Origin: Betaproteobacteria bacterium
Lineage (GTDB): Bacteria > Pseudomonadota > Gammaproteobacteria > Burkholderiales > Ga0077523
Assembly: GCA_016125475.1 (NCBI GenBank)
Contig: WGLR01000036.1
Location: forward strand, 186,001 to 250,000
Direction of reading: 5' to 3'
DNA length: 64,000 nucleotides
Below the pieces are notes generated by a model, which made no database searches, was not told the DNA's origin, and saw only the letters and a list, made by a program, of their open reading frames with translations. The translations under genes and the position numbers were made by a program. Shown piece by piece: positions 1 to 8,341 of the stretch. Each line of letters begins with the position of its first letter. The first letter of the stretch is position 1.

Positions 1-423
1 AGGTGTATCGGATTCCTCCAAGCGGCGATCGTGCCAGCGCGATGGTGCGCGTACGCGGGGCGGCGCGGGCATGCGCGTCGTGCCCCGGCGAGCGGAGGCT
101 GCGGACGGGTGAGCGGCGCAGGCTGGTGCCGTCGCGCGCGGCGCGCGCGCGTCATCGTCCCTTGCCCCTGCGGGCGGCAAAGTCGGACCGCCTTCGGCCG
201 ACGTCCGGCCTCCCGGAACCGGTCGGGGCCCGGACGCATTCGTGCCAGGGCGTGAAAGCGCGGCAGGCTCACGGGCTCGGGCGCCGACGGCACACCATGC
301 CCGGTGCCTGCGAGGCGGCACCCCCCGCCGGGCGCGTCAGGTTTTCCGTCACGCCGGTCGTGTCGCCGGTGTGTCTGCCTGCCCGGCGCCTGCGCCCGTG
401 CGGGCGCAGGCGCAGGCGGTCGA
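1..423. other. Gene-free GC-rich stretch at window start
   Basis: I see no supportable complete gene here. Open frames exist on both strands, but they are arginine- and proline-rich and resemble no family I know, as expected for open frames in GC-rich non-coding DNA. A minus-strand frame opens with ATG at 155 and runs off the window edge; it could be the start of a gene outside the window, but its ribosome-binding context is weak (an AAGGGA placed only about 2 bases before the ATG). The only structured element is the perfect hairpin at 386-413. Confidence 0.35.
386..413 (-). repeat. Perfect 13-bp inverted repeat downstream of tpx
   Basis: GCGCCTGCGCCCG (386-398) is followed by TG and its exact complement at 401-413. 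It lies 10 bases past the tpx stop codon on the minus strand. No T-run follows on either strand, so it is not a canonical intrinsic terminator; it may protect the tpx mRNA 3' end or assist Rho-dependent termination. Confidence 0.5.
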
Positions 424-924
424 TCAGCCGAGTGCGGCCAGAGCCGCGTCGTAGTTCGGCTCGCTGCCGATCTCGGGAACGAGTTCCGAGTGCAGCACCT
501 TGTTCGATTCGTCCAGTACGACGACGGCCCGGGCAGTCAGGCCGCGCAGGGGGCCTTCGGCTATGTCCACGCCGTAGCTTGCGTGAAAGCCCTTGTCGCG
601 GAACGTCGAGAGAGTGACGACGTTCGCGAGCCCCTCGGCACCGCAGAACCGGTTCATCGCGAACGGCAGGTCGGCGGCGATCACCAGAACCACGGCGTTC
701 TTCATGGACGATGCCTTTTCGTTGAAGACGCGGGTCGATTGCTGGCAGGTGGGCGTATCCAGGCTCGGCACGATGTTGAGCACCTTTCGCTTGCCTGCCC
801 AGGCCGACAGGCTCACGTCGGCAAGCTCCTTGTTCGTCAGCGTGAAGTCGGGGGCGGTGTCGCCGGGCCCCGGCAGCTTGCCGGCGACGTTGACGGGGTT
901 TCCTCTCAGGGTGACGGTGGCCAT
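424..924 (-). CDS. tpx: Thiol peroxidase Tpx (peroxiredoxin)
   Basis: This is a 166-residue atypical 2-Cys peroxiredoxin that reduces hydrogen peroxide and alkyl hydroperoxides with electrons from thioredoxin; Tpx enzymes are usually periplasmic or cytoplasmic depending on species, and no signal peptide is seen here. The peroxidatic cysteine is Cys60 in SLDTPTC and the resolving cysteine is Cys94 in NRFCGAEGL, both at the family positions. Length and the closing AALAALG match E. coli Tpx. An ATG 12 bases upstream (936) is in frame, but GGAG sits 6 bases before the 924 ATG and the N-terminus [11 protein letters not shown] aligns with known Tpx starts, so 924 is preferred. It is followed by a gene-free stretch and is probably transcribed alone. 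Confidence 0.96.
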   Translation of the reverse strand: MATVTLRGNPVNVAGKLPGPGDTAPDFTLTNKELADVSLSAWAGKRKVLNIVPSLDTPTCQQSTRVFNEKASSMKNAVVLVIAADLPFAMNRFCGAEGLANVVTLSTFRDKGFHASYGVDIAEGPLRGLTARAVVVLDESNKVLHSELVPEIGSEPNYDAALAALG

Positions 925-1149
925 GGGTTGCTCCATTAGGTCGTGGGGTGGTCGGTATCAGGGGCGAGAGCGCCGGCGCCCGGCATGGCCAGCCCGGTTC
1001 CGCACGCGGAACCCGGAGGGCGTTCGCCGACAGTCGCCTGGGTGTGAGGTTGTTCGATCCGTGGCCGGACGTTCCGGCCACTCGGCGCCGTCGCGCGGGA
1101 AGTATGCCGGCCGCCCCGGGACGGTTCAAGGTTGCGGGTGGCGCCGGGC

Positions 1150-2196
1150 TCAGCGATGGAAGAGGAAGATGCGGTAGCCGGCTGCGACCACGGTACCGGT
1201 GTCGAGCTGAAGCCTGAGATCGGCTTCTCCGCCGGGTTTCATGCCGGCCGTCGTGACGTCCGGCCGGTCGAGGTAGTCTGCCGGCGAGAACACGCGTCGG
1301 GCCACCACGCGATCCTGCGGGTCCGTGAGCGTGAGTTCGATCTCCGGAAAGGCCTGGGGATACCGTGCGGTGTTCCTGATTGCCGCGACGAGCACGACAC
1401 GATTCGGACGGGCGGGGTCCAGGGCCTGAAGGTCCGACGACTCGATCACGAGTCGGTCGGTGAGCCGGGGAAGGGCGACCCGGCATCCGAAGACGCCGCA
1501 GATCCCGACCATGGCGGGCCGGACCGACGGCAGGCGGGTCGCGATCTGGTCCCGGAAGAACACGAAAGTCTGCACCGGAATGCCGAGTGCGAGGGCCGCG
1601 ATCGCCGCGCGCAGTGCGGTCGGTGCCCACGAACGCCGGGGTTCCCGCTCGTCGGCGTCCGGGGCGGCGCCGAGGCGAACGGACTCCGGCACCAGTTCGG
1701 CCGTCGCCGTCTCAGGCATTGCCCGGGCCAGTTCGGCTTCGACGATCTCCACGGGTGGTGCCGGTGGTTCCGGGGTCTGCGGATAGGTGAAGGGCGCGTC
1801 CTCGAAAACCGGTTCGACGGGCGTGTTCTCGTCGGGCGCGTCCGCCGGGACGGGCTGTGCATCGCCTGGCGCTGGAGGCGCCGATTCGTCCCCGGCGCCG
1901 CCCGATGGGCCGGGCGGCGCCGCTTCCGGAGGCGTCGTCCCGCCGGCCCGGTCGTGGAGCACCGGCGCCTCGCGCTCCAGGGCCACGGCGACCTCGATGG
2001 TCGCGGAAGGCGGAGGATCCGTCTGCCCCGAGGTATCCGCCTGGGCATTCGGGTCGGGGGGAGGCGTGGCGGTCAGGTGCAGGAACGCGTCGAACACACC
2101 GTCGCAGACACCGCACCGGACCTGTCCGCTCGAGGCCTGCAACTGCTGCAGCGTGACGCGGAAGATCGCGTCGCAGTGCGTGCAGCGGGTGAACAT
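1150..2196 (-). CDS. DUF3426 zinc-ribbon membrane protein
   Basis: This 348-residue protein starts with a MJ0042-type zinc ribbon: CTHC at residues 5-8 and CGVC near 28-31. A long proline/alanine-rich acidic linker follows (about 45-190), then one membrane segment near 200-220 (ALRAAIAALALGIPVQTFVFF) and a C-terminal DUF3426 domain of about 120 residues expected outside the membrane. The family is common in betaproteobacteria directly after prmA; its function is not established. Its ATG overlaps the prmA stop as TGATG, which implies translational coupling to prmA. The two Cys pairs suggest a metal- or redox-sensing head in the cytoplasm, but that is inference. Confidence 0.85.
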   Translation of the reverse strand: MFTRCTHCDAIFRVTLQQLQASSGQVRCGVCDGVFDAFLHLTATPPPDPNAQADTSGQTDPPPSATIEVAVALEREAPVLHDRAGGTTPPEAAPPGPSGGAGDESAPPAPGDAQPVPADAPDENTPVEPVFEDAPFTYPQTPEPPAPPVEIVEAELARAMPETATAELVPESVRLGAAPDADEREPRRSWAPTALRAAIAALALGIPVQTFVFFRDQIATRLPSVRPAMVGICGVFGCRVALPRLTDRLVIESSDLQALDPARPNRVVLVAAIRNTARYPQAFPEIELTLTDPQDRVVARRVFSPADYLDRPDVTTAGMKPGGEADLRLQLDTGTVVAAGYRIFLFHR

Positions 2197-3095
2197 CAGG
2201 CGCGTTCGCCCGGGCGCTTGCGCCCGGCGAGGCAGGCCCACCCCTCCTCGACCCGAGGCGGTCGTTCGAATTCGAGCCAGCTCTCGTAGTAGCTCATCAC
2301 GTCGTCCGACTGCTCCTCGAGCAGCCCGGAGAGCACGACCATGCCGCCCGGCTTGCAATGACCGCAGATCAGTGGCGCCAGGACCCGGAGCGGATTGGCG
2401 AGAATGTTGGCGACGACGATGTCGTACTGCGGTACGGCGTCGGCACGGGGAATGGAGAATTCCGCGCTCACGCCGTTCACGTTCGCATTCTGGCGGGCAG
2501 CGACCAGGGCGTTCTCGTCGACGTCGACGCCGGCGACGGTGCCCGCCCCGGCGAGGCTTGCGGCGATCGCCAGGATTCCCGAGCCGCAACCGTAATCCAG
2601 CACCGACTGGCCGGGCGTCACGTGCTCGAGCAGCCACCGAAGGCAGAGGCGTGTCGTGGGGTGGCTGCCGGTCCCGAAGGCGAGGCCGGGGTCGAGCCGT
2701 ATGACCATCGCCGCACTGTCAGGAGGTTCGTGCCACGACGGGACGATCCAGAGACCGTTCGCAACCTCGATGGGGTCGAACTGCGATTGTGTCAGGCGGA
2801 CCCAGTCCTGGTCCGCGACGTCGTCGAGCACGCATTCGGGCGTGTCGATGCCGACCTCCGCGCAGGCTTCCGCGACTGCGCGCGCCGGATCGCCTGCCTC
2901 GAACAGCGCCGTGAGTTCGGTGCGGGGCCACACGGCGGGGTCCGAGCCCGGTTCGCCGAAGATGGGGTGCTCGTCAGGCGTGCCAGACTGTGCGTCGGCC
3001 GCATCCACGCTCACGGCACCGCGCTCCAGCAGCGTGTCGCCGAGACGTTCCGCCAGTTCGGCGTCGACCACGAAACGGATCCGTTGCCACTTCAT
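2196..3095 (-). CDS. prmA: Ribosomal protein L11 methyltransferase
   Basis: PrmA trimethylates ribosomal protein L11 using S-adenosylmethionine in the cytoplasm. The 299-residue length equals the family norm. The N-terminal L11-binding domain (MKWQRIRFVVDAEL) is followed by the SAM-binding motif I VLDYGCGSGILAIAA near residues 160-175 and the catalytic-loop motif VVANILANPL near 225-235. The reading frame stays open far upstream, but the ATG at 3095 gives the standard PrmA N-terminus. It lies 38 bases after accC and overlaps the next gene by one base, so it is the third gene of an aroQ/accB-accC-prmA-DUF3426 transcription unit, an arrangement usual in beta- and gammaproteobacteria. Confidence 0.95.
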   Translation of the reverse strand: MKWQRIRFVVDAELAERLGDTLLERGAVSVDAADAQSGTPDEHPIFGEPGSDPAVWPRTELTALFEAGDPARAVAEACAEVGIDTPECVLDDVADQDWVRLTQSQFDPIEVANGLWIVPSWHEPPDSAAMVIRLDPGLAFGTGSHPTTRLCLRWLLEHVTPGQSVLDYGCGSGILAIAASLAGAGTVAGVDVDENALVAARQNANVNGVSAEFSIPRADAVPQYDIVVANILANPLRVLAPLICGHCKPGGMVVLSGLLEEQSDDVMSYYESWLEFERPPRVEEGWACLAGRKRPGERA

Positions 3096-3133
3096 GTTCG
3101 CTGTGCGAGGTCGCTCCTGGTGCCGGCGGGGCC

Positions 3134-4489
3134 CTACTCGGACCGGTTTGCCTGAGCGAGCTTTTCCTCGAGATAGTGGATGCTGGTCCCGCTGCGCAGG
3201 AAGGCGCTGTCGAGCATGATTTCCTGGTGCAGCGGAAGGTTTGTCTGGATGCCTTCCACGACCATCTCCGACAGCGCGACCCGCATGCGTGCGATCGCCT
3301 GCTCGCGCGTGGCGCCGAACGCGATGAGCTTGCCGATCAGCGAATCGTAATAGGGCGGCACCATGTAGTTCGCGAACACGTGGGAGTCGACGCGGATCCC
3401 GGGCCCGCCGGGGACGTGCCACGACGTGATCCTGCCCGGCGATGGGGTGAACTTGAAGGGATGCTCCGCATTGATGCGGCACTCGATCGCGTGGCCGCGG
3501 AATTCCACGTCCTTCTGTCGGAAGGGCAGCTTCTCGCCGGCCGCGATGCGCAGCTGCGTCTGGACGATGTCGATCCCGGTGACCATCTCCGTGACGGGGT
3601 GTTCCACCTGGACGCGCGTGTTCATCTCGATGAAATAGAACTCGCCGTTCTCGTAGAGGAACTCGAACGTCCCGGCACCGCGGTATGCGATCTTGCGGCA
3701 GGCGTCCGCGCACCGCTCGCCGATGCGGCCTACCTCGCGTGCCGTGAGTCCCGGGGCGGGAGCCTCCTCGATGATCTTCTGGTGGCGTCGCTGCATCGAG
3801 CAGTCCCGGGTCCCCAGCGAAACGGCATTGCGGTGCTCGTCGGCGAGCACCTGGACTTCGATGTGACGCGGGTTCTCGAGAAACTTCTCCATGTAGACCA
3901 TGGGGTTGCCGAAGGCGGCCTGGGCCTCCGCGCGCGTCGTGTTCACGGCGTTCAGCAGGGCCGCCTCCGTGTAGACGACGCGCATGCCGCGTCCGCCCCC
4001 TCCCCCCGATGCCTTGATGATCACGGGGTATCCGATCGAGCGGGCGATCCGGATCACTTCCTGCGGACTCTCGGGAAGTGCACCTTCGACACCGGGGACG
4101 ACGGGAACGCCCGCCTTCTGCATGGCCTGTTTGGCGCTGACCTTGTCACCCATCAGCCGGATCGTCTCCGGCCGCGGTCCGATGAAGACGAAGCCGCTCT
4201 TCTCGACCCGCTCGGCGAAATCCGCGTTCTCGGACAGGAATCCGTAGCCGGGATGGATGGCCTCGGCGTCCGTCACCTCGGCGGCGCTGATGATCGCGGG
4301 AATGTTGAGATAGCTCTGCCCGGAGGGAGGAGGTCCGATGCAGACGGATTCGTCCGCGAGGCGCACGTACTTGGCGTCCGCGTCGGCTTCGGAATGGACG
4401 GCCACCGTCTTCACGCCGAGTTCCCGGCAGGCGCGCTGGATGCGGAGTGCGATCTCTCCGCGATTCGCGATCAGGATCTTCTCGAACAT
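3134..4489 (-). CDS. accC: Biotin carboxylase subunit of acetyl-CoA carboxylase
   Basis: AccC carboxylates the biotin on AccB with bicarbonate and ATP, the first half of malonyl-CoA formation for fatty-acid synthesis. The 451 residues begin with the invariant [34 protein letters not shown] lies in the N-terminal domain, the ATP-grasp glycine loop [11 protein letters not shown] is near residues 160-170, and the catalytic region [15 protein letters not shown] is near 290-305. It lies 73 bases downstream of accB on the same strand. Nothing is unusual about length or motifs. Confidence 0.98.
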   Translation of the reverse strand: MFEKILIANRGEIALRIQRACRELGVKTVAVHSEADADAKYVRLADESVCIGPPPSGQSYLNIPAIISAAEVTDAEAIHPGYGFLSENADFAERVEKSGFVFIGPRPETIRLMGDKVSAKQAMQKAGVPVVPGVEGALPESPQEVIRIARSIGYPVIIKASGGGGGRGMRVVYTEAALLNAVNTTRAEAQAAFGNPMVYMEKFLENPRHIEVQVLADEHRNAVSLGTRDCSMQRRHQKIIEEAPAPGLTAREVGRIGERCADACRKIAYRGAGTFEFLYENGEFYFIEMNTRVQVEHPVTEMVTGIDIVQTQLRIAAGEKLPFRQKDVEFRGHAIECRINAEHPFKFTPSPGRITSWHVPGGPGIRVDSHVFANYMVPPYYDSLIGKLIAFGATREQAIARMRVALSEMVVEGIQTNLPLHQEIMLDSAFLRSGTSIHYLEEKLAQANRSE

Positions 4490-4562
4490 GGTTTCAAGGG
4501 TTCACCGTGAGAATGAGGGTGCGTGGCTGCCGCGGTCGGCGTGCCCCACGGATGACCGGGGC

Positions 4563-5060
4563 TCAGCCCAGGACGAACAGCGGCTCGCCGTATTCGACCG
4601 GCTGCCCGTTCTCCACGAGGATCGCCTTGATCACGCCTGTGGCGTCGGCTTCGATCTCGTTGAGGAGCTTCATCGCCTCGATGATGCAGAGCGTGTCCCC
4701 TTCGGCGATGTTCTGCCCGACTTCGACGAACGGCTTGCCGCCGGGCGAAGACGAGCGGTAGAAGGTTCCGACCATGGGCGACTTGATCACGTGGCCCCCG
4801 GCTTCCTCCGTCGGGGTGTCCCCCGCCTTCGCGTCCGCAGACCGGGTGTCCGCCGCGTGTGCGGGTCCCGCCGCAGCGGCAGGTGGCATCGCCATCGCGG
4901 CTGCTGGCATCGCCATCGGCTGGTAGTGGGCGGGCTGCGAGAACATGGGGTTGATGGCCCGGGAGATGCGTACCTTCTCCTCGCCTTCCGTGATCTCGAG
5001 TTCGGAAATGCCCGATTTCTCGACGAGGTCGATCAAGGCCTTTACCTTGCGCAGGTCCAT
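4563..5060 (-). CDS. accB: Biotin carboxyl carrier protein (AccB)
   Basis: AccB carries the biotin that moves carboxyl groups from AccC to the carboxyltransferase AccAD. The 165-residue protein has a short N-terminal helix region, an Ala/Pro/Met-rich flexible linker (about 38-80) and a C-terminal biotinyl domain. The biotinylated lysine is Lys131 in the hallmark EAMKL. The usual start [17 protein letters not shown] is present, with the ATG at 5060. It is 14 bases from aroQ, so aroQ, accB and accC are almost certainly co-transcribed. Confidence 0.98.
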   Translation of the reverse strand: MDLRKVKALIDLVEKSGISELEITEGEEKVRISRAINPMFSQPAHYQPMAMPAAAMAMPPAAAAGPAHAADTRSADAKAGDTPTEEAGGHVIKSPMVGTFYRSSSPGGKPFVEVGQNIAEGDTLCIIEAMKLLNEIEADATGVIKAILVENGQPVEYGEPLFVLG

Positions 5061-5074
5061 GGGATTTCTCCGGG

Positions 5075-5512
5075 TCAGGCGTGGGCGAGCGCGTATTCGA
5101 GCGCCAGTTCGTAACCGCGTGGTCCGAGGCCGCAGATCATTCCCACGGCAAGGTCGGTGAAGTACGAGTGGTGTCGAAAGGCTTCTCTCGCAAACACGTT
5201 GCTGAGATGAACTTCGATGAACGGCACGCGAACAGCCGCGATCGCGTCGCGCAGCGCAACGCTCGTGTGGGTGAAGGCTGCCGGATTGATGATCAGGAAG
5301 TCGACCGGCGCGTCGAACAGTTGCTGGACTCGGCCGACCAGATCCGCTTCGGAATTGCTTTGCATCGTGTCGAGAGATGCGCCGGCGGCAGCGGCAAGCG
5401 ACTGCAGGCGGTCATTGATCTCCGTCAGCGTCGTCGTGCCATACGTTCCAGGTTCCCTTCGACCCAGCAGATTCAGATTCGGGCCGTGCAGAACAAGGAT
5501 CCGGCGCGCCAT
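5075..5512 (-). CDS. aroQ: Type II 3-dehydroquinate dehydratase
   Basis: AroQ dehydrates 3-dehydroquinate to 3-dehydroshikimate in the shikimate pathway and forms a cytoplasmic dodecamer. The 145 residues match the type II family. [17 protein letters not shown] at residues 9-25 holds the catalytic Tyr and the flexible-loop Arg, [16 protein letters not shown] is near 78-93 and [18 protein letters not shown] near 98-115 carries the catalytic His region. It is the first gene of the minus-strand unit leading into accB. The 264-base upstream stretch carries an inverted repeat at 5600-5620. Confidence 0.97.
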   Translation of the reverse strand: MARRILVLHGPNLNLLGRREPGTYGTTTLTEINDRLQSLAAAAGASLDTMQSNSEADLVGRVQQLFDAPVDFLIINPAAFTHTSVALRDAIAAVRVPFIEVHLSNVFAREAFRHHSYFTDLAVGMICGLGPRGYELALEYALAHA

Positions 5513-5599
5513 CGGTCAAACCTCCAGAGCGGGCGCCCGACTGAGTCGGCGCGGGGCGAGGAGTTTGCCGCAGTTAGGGCCGGATTGTCCAGCGATCGG

Positions 5600-5620
5600 C
5601 GCAATTTCTGGCAAATTGCG
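5600..5620. repeat. 8-bp dyad upstream of aroQ-accBC
   Basis: CGCAATTT (5600-5607) and its exact complement AAATTGCG (5613-5620) are separated by five bases, about 88 bases upstream of the aroQ start. It is relatively AT-rich within GC-rich surroundings and could be an operator or a small RNA hairpin. No T-run follows. Which protein might bind it is unknown. Confidence 0.4.
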
Positions 5621-5776
5621 AGGTTGGGCGGCTCGTTGGTCGGCGTGTCTGGAGTCGTGCCAGCATCCGGCCTCGGGGCGGTCGACCCGAACGCCTCCCG
5701 GGGGCGCTTTCGGGCGCTTTTTGATGCAGATCGACGACGATGAGGCGATTCCGTGCCCGGGACGGGCGTCGTGGAT

Positions 5777-6304
5777 TCAGAGAAGGCGGGTGAGCACCGG
5801 CCTCAGCTTGGCCTCGTTCGTCGCACCCAGTTCGGTCTGGATGACCTGGCCGTTGCGATCGAAGACGACGGTGAATGGCAGGGCCCCGAGGTCGTTTCCG
5901 AGCGACTTCGCGAGGTCCACGGCATTCAGCTCGCCGATCAGGATCGGATAGTTGATGCCTGCCTCCCGGACGAAGGTCCGCACCTTGTCGCGATCGTCGA
6001 TCGCGATGCCGACGAACTGCAGCCCCTGGGCACCGAGCGCCTGCTGCATGCGGACGAATTCCGGTATCTCCTTCCTGCAGGGCGCGCACCACGTTGCCCA
6101 GAAGTTCACGACGAGCACCTTTCCGTGCCACTTGTCGAGCGACGTGGGCGCACCATCGAGCGTCGCGAGCGGTGTCGTCAGCGCCGATGCCACCCTGGCC
6201 TCCGGTATCGATGGCTGGTCGTCGGCGGACCAGTAGTAGAGACCCGTCACGAGGCCGAGCAGACCGACGGCGACGACGATGAGGAGGTACCTGGCCTTTG
6301 TCAT
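5777..6304 (-). CDS. TlpA-family membrane-anchored thioredoxin
   Basis: This is a 175-residue thiol-disulfide oxidoreductase with an N-terminal membrane anchor (ARYLLIVVAVGLLGLVTGLYYW, residues 4-25) and a periplasmic TlpA/ResA-like thioredoxin fold. The active site is WATWCAPCRKEIPEF, with Cys73 and Cys76, and the cis-proline region is near LPFTVVFDRNG. The family reduces periplasmic disulfides, often for cytochrome c maturation or copper-site assembly. A good AAGGA ribosome-binding site precedes the ATG. It lies 12 bases after the stand-alone DsbD N-terminal domain gene, so the two may form a reductant relay, although no transmembrane electron donor of the DsbD/CcdA type is encoded beside them. 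Confidence 0.92.
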   Translation of the reverse strand: MTKARYLLIVVAVGLLGLVTGLYYWSADDQPSIPEARVASALTTPLATLDGAPTSLDKWHGKVLVVNFWATWCAPCRKEIPEFVRMQQALGAQGLQFVGIAIDDRDKVRTFVREAGINYPILIGELNAVDLAKSLGNDLGALPFTVVFDRNGQVIQTELGATNEAKLRPVLTRLL

Positions 6305-6316
6305 GGAATCCTTTTC

Positions 6317-6907
6317 TCAGTGCTTGGAATCGCCGGCATCCGGACTGCCCCGGAGTTCGTCGAGCAGGGATTCGTGCGGCGTGTCGCGAGCAGCCGCCGG
6401 CCGTGTGGCGCCGGCCCCCTGCAGCAGCCGGAGGTCGTCTTCCTGCGGCGTATAGCAGACGCCGGCGTCCGCGCAGCCCTGGGAGACCACCTTGAGACGG
6501 ACTTCCCTCGTGCCGGCCGGCAGGGCGACCGGGATGCGTATCACCACGCGGTTGCGCAGGATTTCGACGCGTCCGAAGAATTCGTCCTCCTTCACCTTCC
6601 CCCTGGGCAGCAATGGGGACGACGCACGGACCTGTGGCGGCAGCACGTCGAACCGGAAACGGTCACGGTACAGATAGTATCCCGGTGCCACGTCGTACCG
6701 GACCGTGATCTCGTCGCGGGACAGTTCCGCGCTGAGGCGGAAGGCTGCCGCCGCGGGCAGCAGATCTGGCCTGGCGGCGACTGCCTGGCCGGCAGTCAGG
6801 GCAATCAGCAGGGCTCCGGCCAGACCGGTGACCCAGCGGGTCAGGCGTCGAAGCGGGCGGTCCGTCCCGATGTCGGGGTGCGGAATGGGCGGCGTGTTCG
6901 TTCTCAT
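6317..6907 (-). CDS. Stand-alone DsbD N-terminal (alpha) domain protein
   Basis: The 196-residue product has a signal/anchor segment at about 25-45 (WVTGLAGALLIALTAGQAVAA) and then a domain that matches the periplasmic N-terminal domain of DsbD. The redox pair is Cys145 and Cys151 in QGCADAGVCYTPQ, which is almost the DsbD consensus. A full DsbD has a further eight-helix membrane domain and a C-terminal thioredoxin domain; here the frame ends with TGA at 6317-6319, and a separate TlpA gene with its own ribosome-binding site starts 12 bases later. There is no room or remnant for the membrane domain. It is therefore a natural short form or a reduced DsbD, working with an electron donor encoded elsewhere. 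Confidence 0.85.
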   Translation of the reverse strand: MRTNTPPIPHPDIGTDRPLRRLTRWVTGLAGALLIALTAGQAVAARPDLLPAAAAFRLSAELSRDEITVRYDVAPGYYLYRDRFRFDVLPPQVRASSPLLPRGKVKEDEFFGRVEILRNRVVIRIPVALPAGTREVRLKVVSQGCADAGVCYTPQEDDLRLLQGAGATRPAAARDTPHESLLDELRGSPDAGDSKH

Positions 6908-6964
6908 GGCGTGTTGCAGGTACCTTCGTCTGTTGGGGGCAGGGGGTGCTTTCCGGTCTCGCCC

Positions 6965-7312
6965 TTACGCGCCTCCCGTCTCCGCTGCGACCCAGGCGAG
7001 GTAGTCCTTCAGGCCGGAGACCGCCGGCAGGGCGATGATCTCCGGAACGTCGTAGGGATGTAACGCCCGCAGAACGTCCTCGAGGCCCGGGTAGCTGGCC
7101 GCGGTGGTCTTCACGATCATCGGCACTTCGGGCGTTTCCTCGACGCCGCCTTCCCAGCGGTAGACGGAATGGCAGGGGGACAGCACGTTCACGCACGCGG
7201 CAAGCCGCCGCTCGATCAGGGTGCGCGCGAGCGACCGGGCCGTATCGACGTCCGGGGCGTTCGTGAGCACCACCAGTACGTCGCCGTCTCGATTTTCGGT
7301 CCGTTCGGTCAT
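6965..7312 (-). CDS. cutA: Divalent-cation tolerance protein CutA
   Basis: CutA is a small trimeric cytoplasmic protein named for copper tolerance, with a fold related to PII proteins; its precise role is still debated. The 115 residues show the family landmarks: TNAPDVDTARSLARTLIERRLAACVNV at about 17-43, the YRWEGGVEETPEVPMIVKT strand region, and the C-terminal HPYDVPEIIALPA. It ends 57 bases before the DsbD-domain gene and starts 3 bases after the epimerase stop codon. The cutA-dsbD neighbourhood is common in proteobacteria, supporting the reading of the next gene as a dsbD derivative. Confidence 0.95.
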   Translation of the reverse strand: MTERTENRDGDVLVVLTNAPDVDTARSLARTLIERRLAACVNVLSPCHSVYRWEGGVEETPEVPMIVKTTAASYPGLEDVLRALHPYDVPEIIALPAVSGLKDYLAWVAAETGGA

Positions 7313-7315
7313 GTG

Positions 7316-8269
7316 TCAGGTTCCTGAAGGCGGGATCGGCTGGCGCGGTGGCGATTCTCCGGACAGATACGGAGTGCCCTGGCGATCCGGATGCACGCCG
7401 GCCCCGAATGCTGCCGCAACGCCGGCCTCCACTGTCGGATACAGGAACCGGTAGCCCAGTTCCCGGCAGAGCCGCCGGTTTCGGATTCTGCGCGATTCGC
7501 TCATGAAGGACAGCAGTGTGGGAGGCAGGGATGTCCGTGCTTCGGTCCGGGTGATTCGCGGCACGGGAGGCAGTCCCGCCGCCCGTGCGACGAGATCGAA
7601 ATAGTCTCCCATTCGCACGACGGAATGATCGGCGGCGTTGTAGGCGCGCCCCGACCGGCCGTGCGTGAGGGCGGTCGAGACGATGCGCGCGAGGTCGTCG
7701 GCGTGCACATGGTTGGTGAAGGGATCCTCGTCCGTCACGAGCGCGGGAGTGCCCGTCCGGATCCTGCCGAGCGGCAGCCGGTCCGTCGCGTAGATGCCGG
7801 GGACCCGCAGGATCGAGACCCGGGTGCCGGTCCGTCGTCCCCAGATCCGCAGCTGTCGCTCCGCGTCGACCCGGCGCGCGGCACGGTCGGTCTGCGGGTC
7901 GACCGGCCGGCTCTCGTCGACCCACTCGCCGTGGCAGTCGCCGTAAACGCCCGTCGTGCTTAGGTACACGAGGCGCTGTGGTAGACTCCGCCCGCTGGCG
8001 AGGGCGCGCAGCAGATGGGCCGTGCGGGGGTCCCGTCGACCCGTTCCGGGGGGCGGAGCCATGTGAACGATGTCCTCTGCGAGGCCTCCCAGTCTGCGCA
8101 GGGACTGCACCCGGTCCAGGTCACCGCGAACCGGTACCGCCCCGCTGGCGCGCAAGAGATCCATGCGGGACTCCGAGTGCGTGAGTGCGTAGATGCGGTA
8201 ATGGCCGTGCAGAAGGGGTAGCAGTCGCATGCCGACATCGCCACAGCCGACGATCAGGAGTCTTCTCAT
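7316..8269 (-). CDS. YeeZ-like NAD-dependent epimerase/dehydratase
   Basis: This 317-residue protein belongs to the extended short-chain dehydrogenase group. The N-terminal nucleotide-binding loop is VGCGDVG (residues 7-13), a shortened GxGxxG as in the YeeZ/SDR-a relatives. A mid-protein YLSTTGVYGDCHGEWVDE (about 105-122) resembles the strand and substrate loop of these proteins, and LRVPGIYA and NHVHADDLARI are the usual late motifs. The canonical YxxxK catalytic pair is not obvious, so catalysis is uncertain. The substrate is unknown. It may be co-transcribed with cutA (3-base gap) and is divergent from the reductase gene at 8342. Confidence 0.85.
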   Translation of the reverse strand: MRRLLIVGCGDVGMRLLPLLHGHYRIYALTHSESRMDLLRASGAVPVRGDLDRVQSLRRLGGLAEDIVHMAPPPGTGRRDPRTAHLLRALASGRSLPQRLVYLSTTGVYGDCHGEWVDESRPVDPQTDRAARRVDAERQLRIWGRRTGTRVSILRVPGIYATDRLPLGRIRTGTPALVTDEDPFTNHVHADDLARIVSTALTHGRSGRAYNAADHSVVRMGDYFDLVARAAGLPPVPRITRTEARTSLPPTLLSFMSESRRIRNRRLCRELGYRFLYPTVEAGVAAAFGAGVHPDRQGTPYLSGESPPRQPIPPSGT

Positions 8270-8341
8270 AGCGCCGGGATTCTAAATTACTCGCCGGGAC
8301 ATCCGCCCCGGCGCGAGCGGCGCCTCCACACCACACGAGAC

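Noticed and set aside
1-155. Minus-strand frame opening at 155 and running off the window
   Set aside because: Highly arginine-rich with a poorly spaced ribosome-binding site and no recognisable motif; not enough to call a gene.
5695-5725. GCGC-TTTCGG-GCGC-TTTTT resembling a terminator
   Set aside because: The stem is only four base pairs, and on the strand with the T-run no gene ends nearby.
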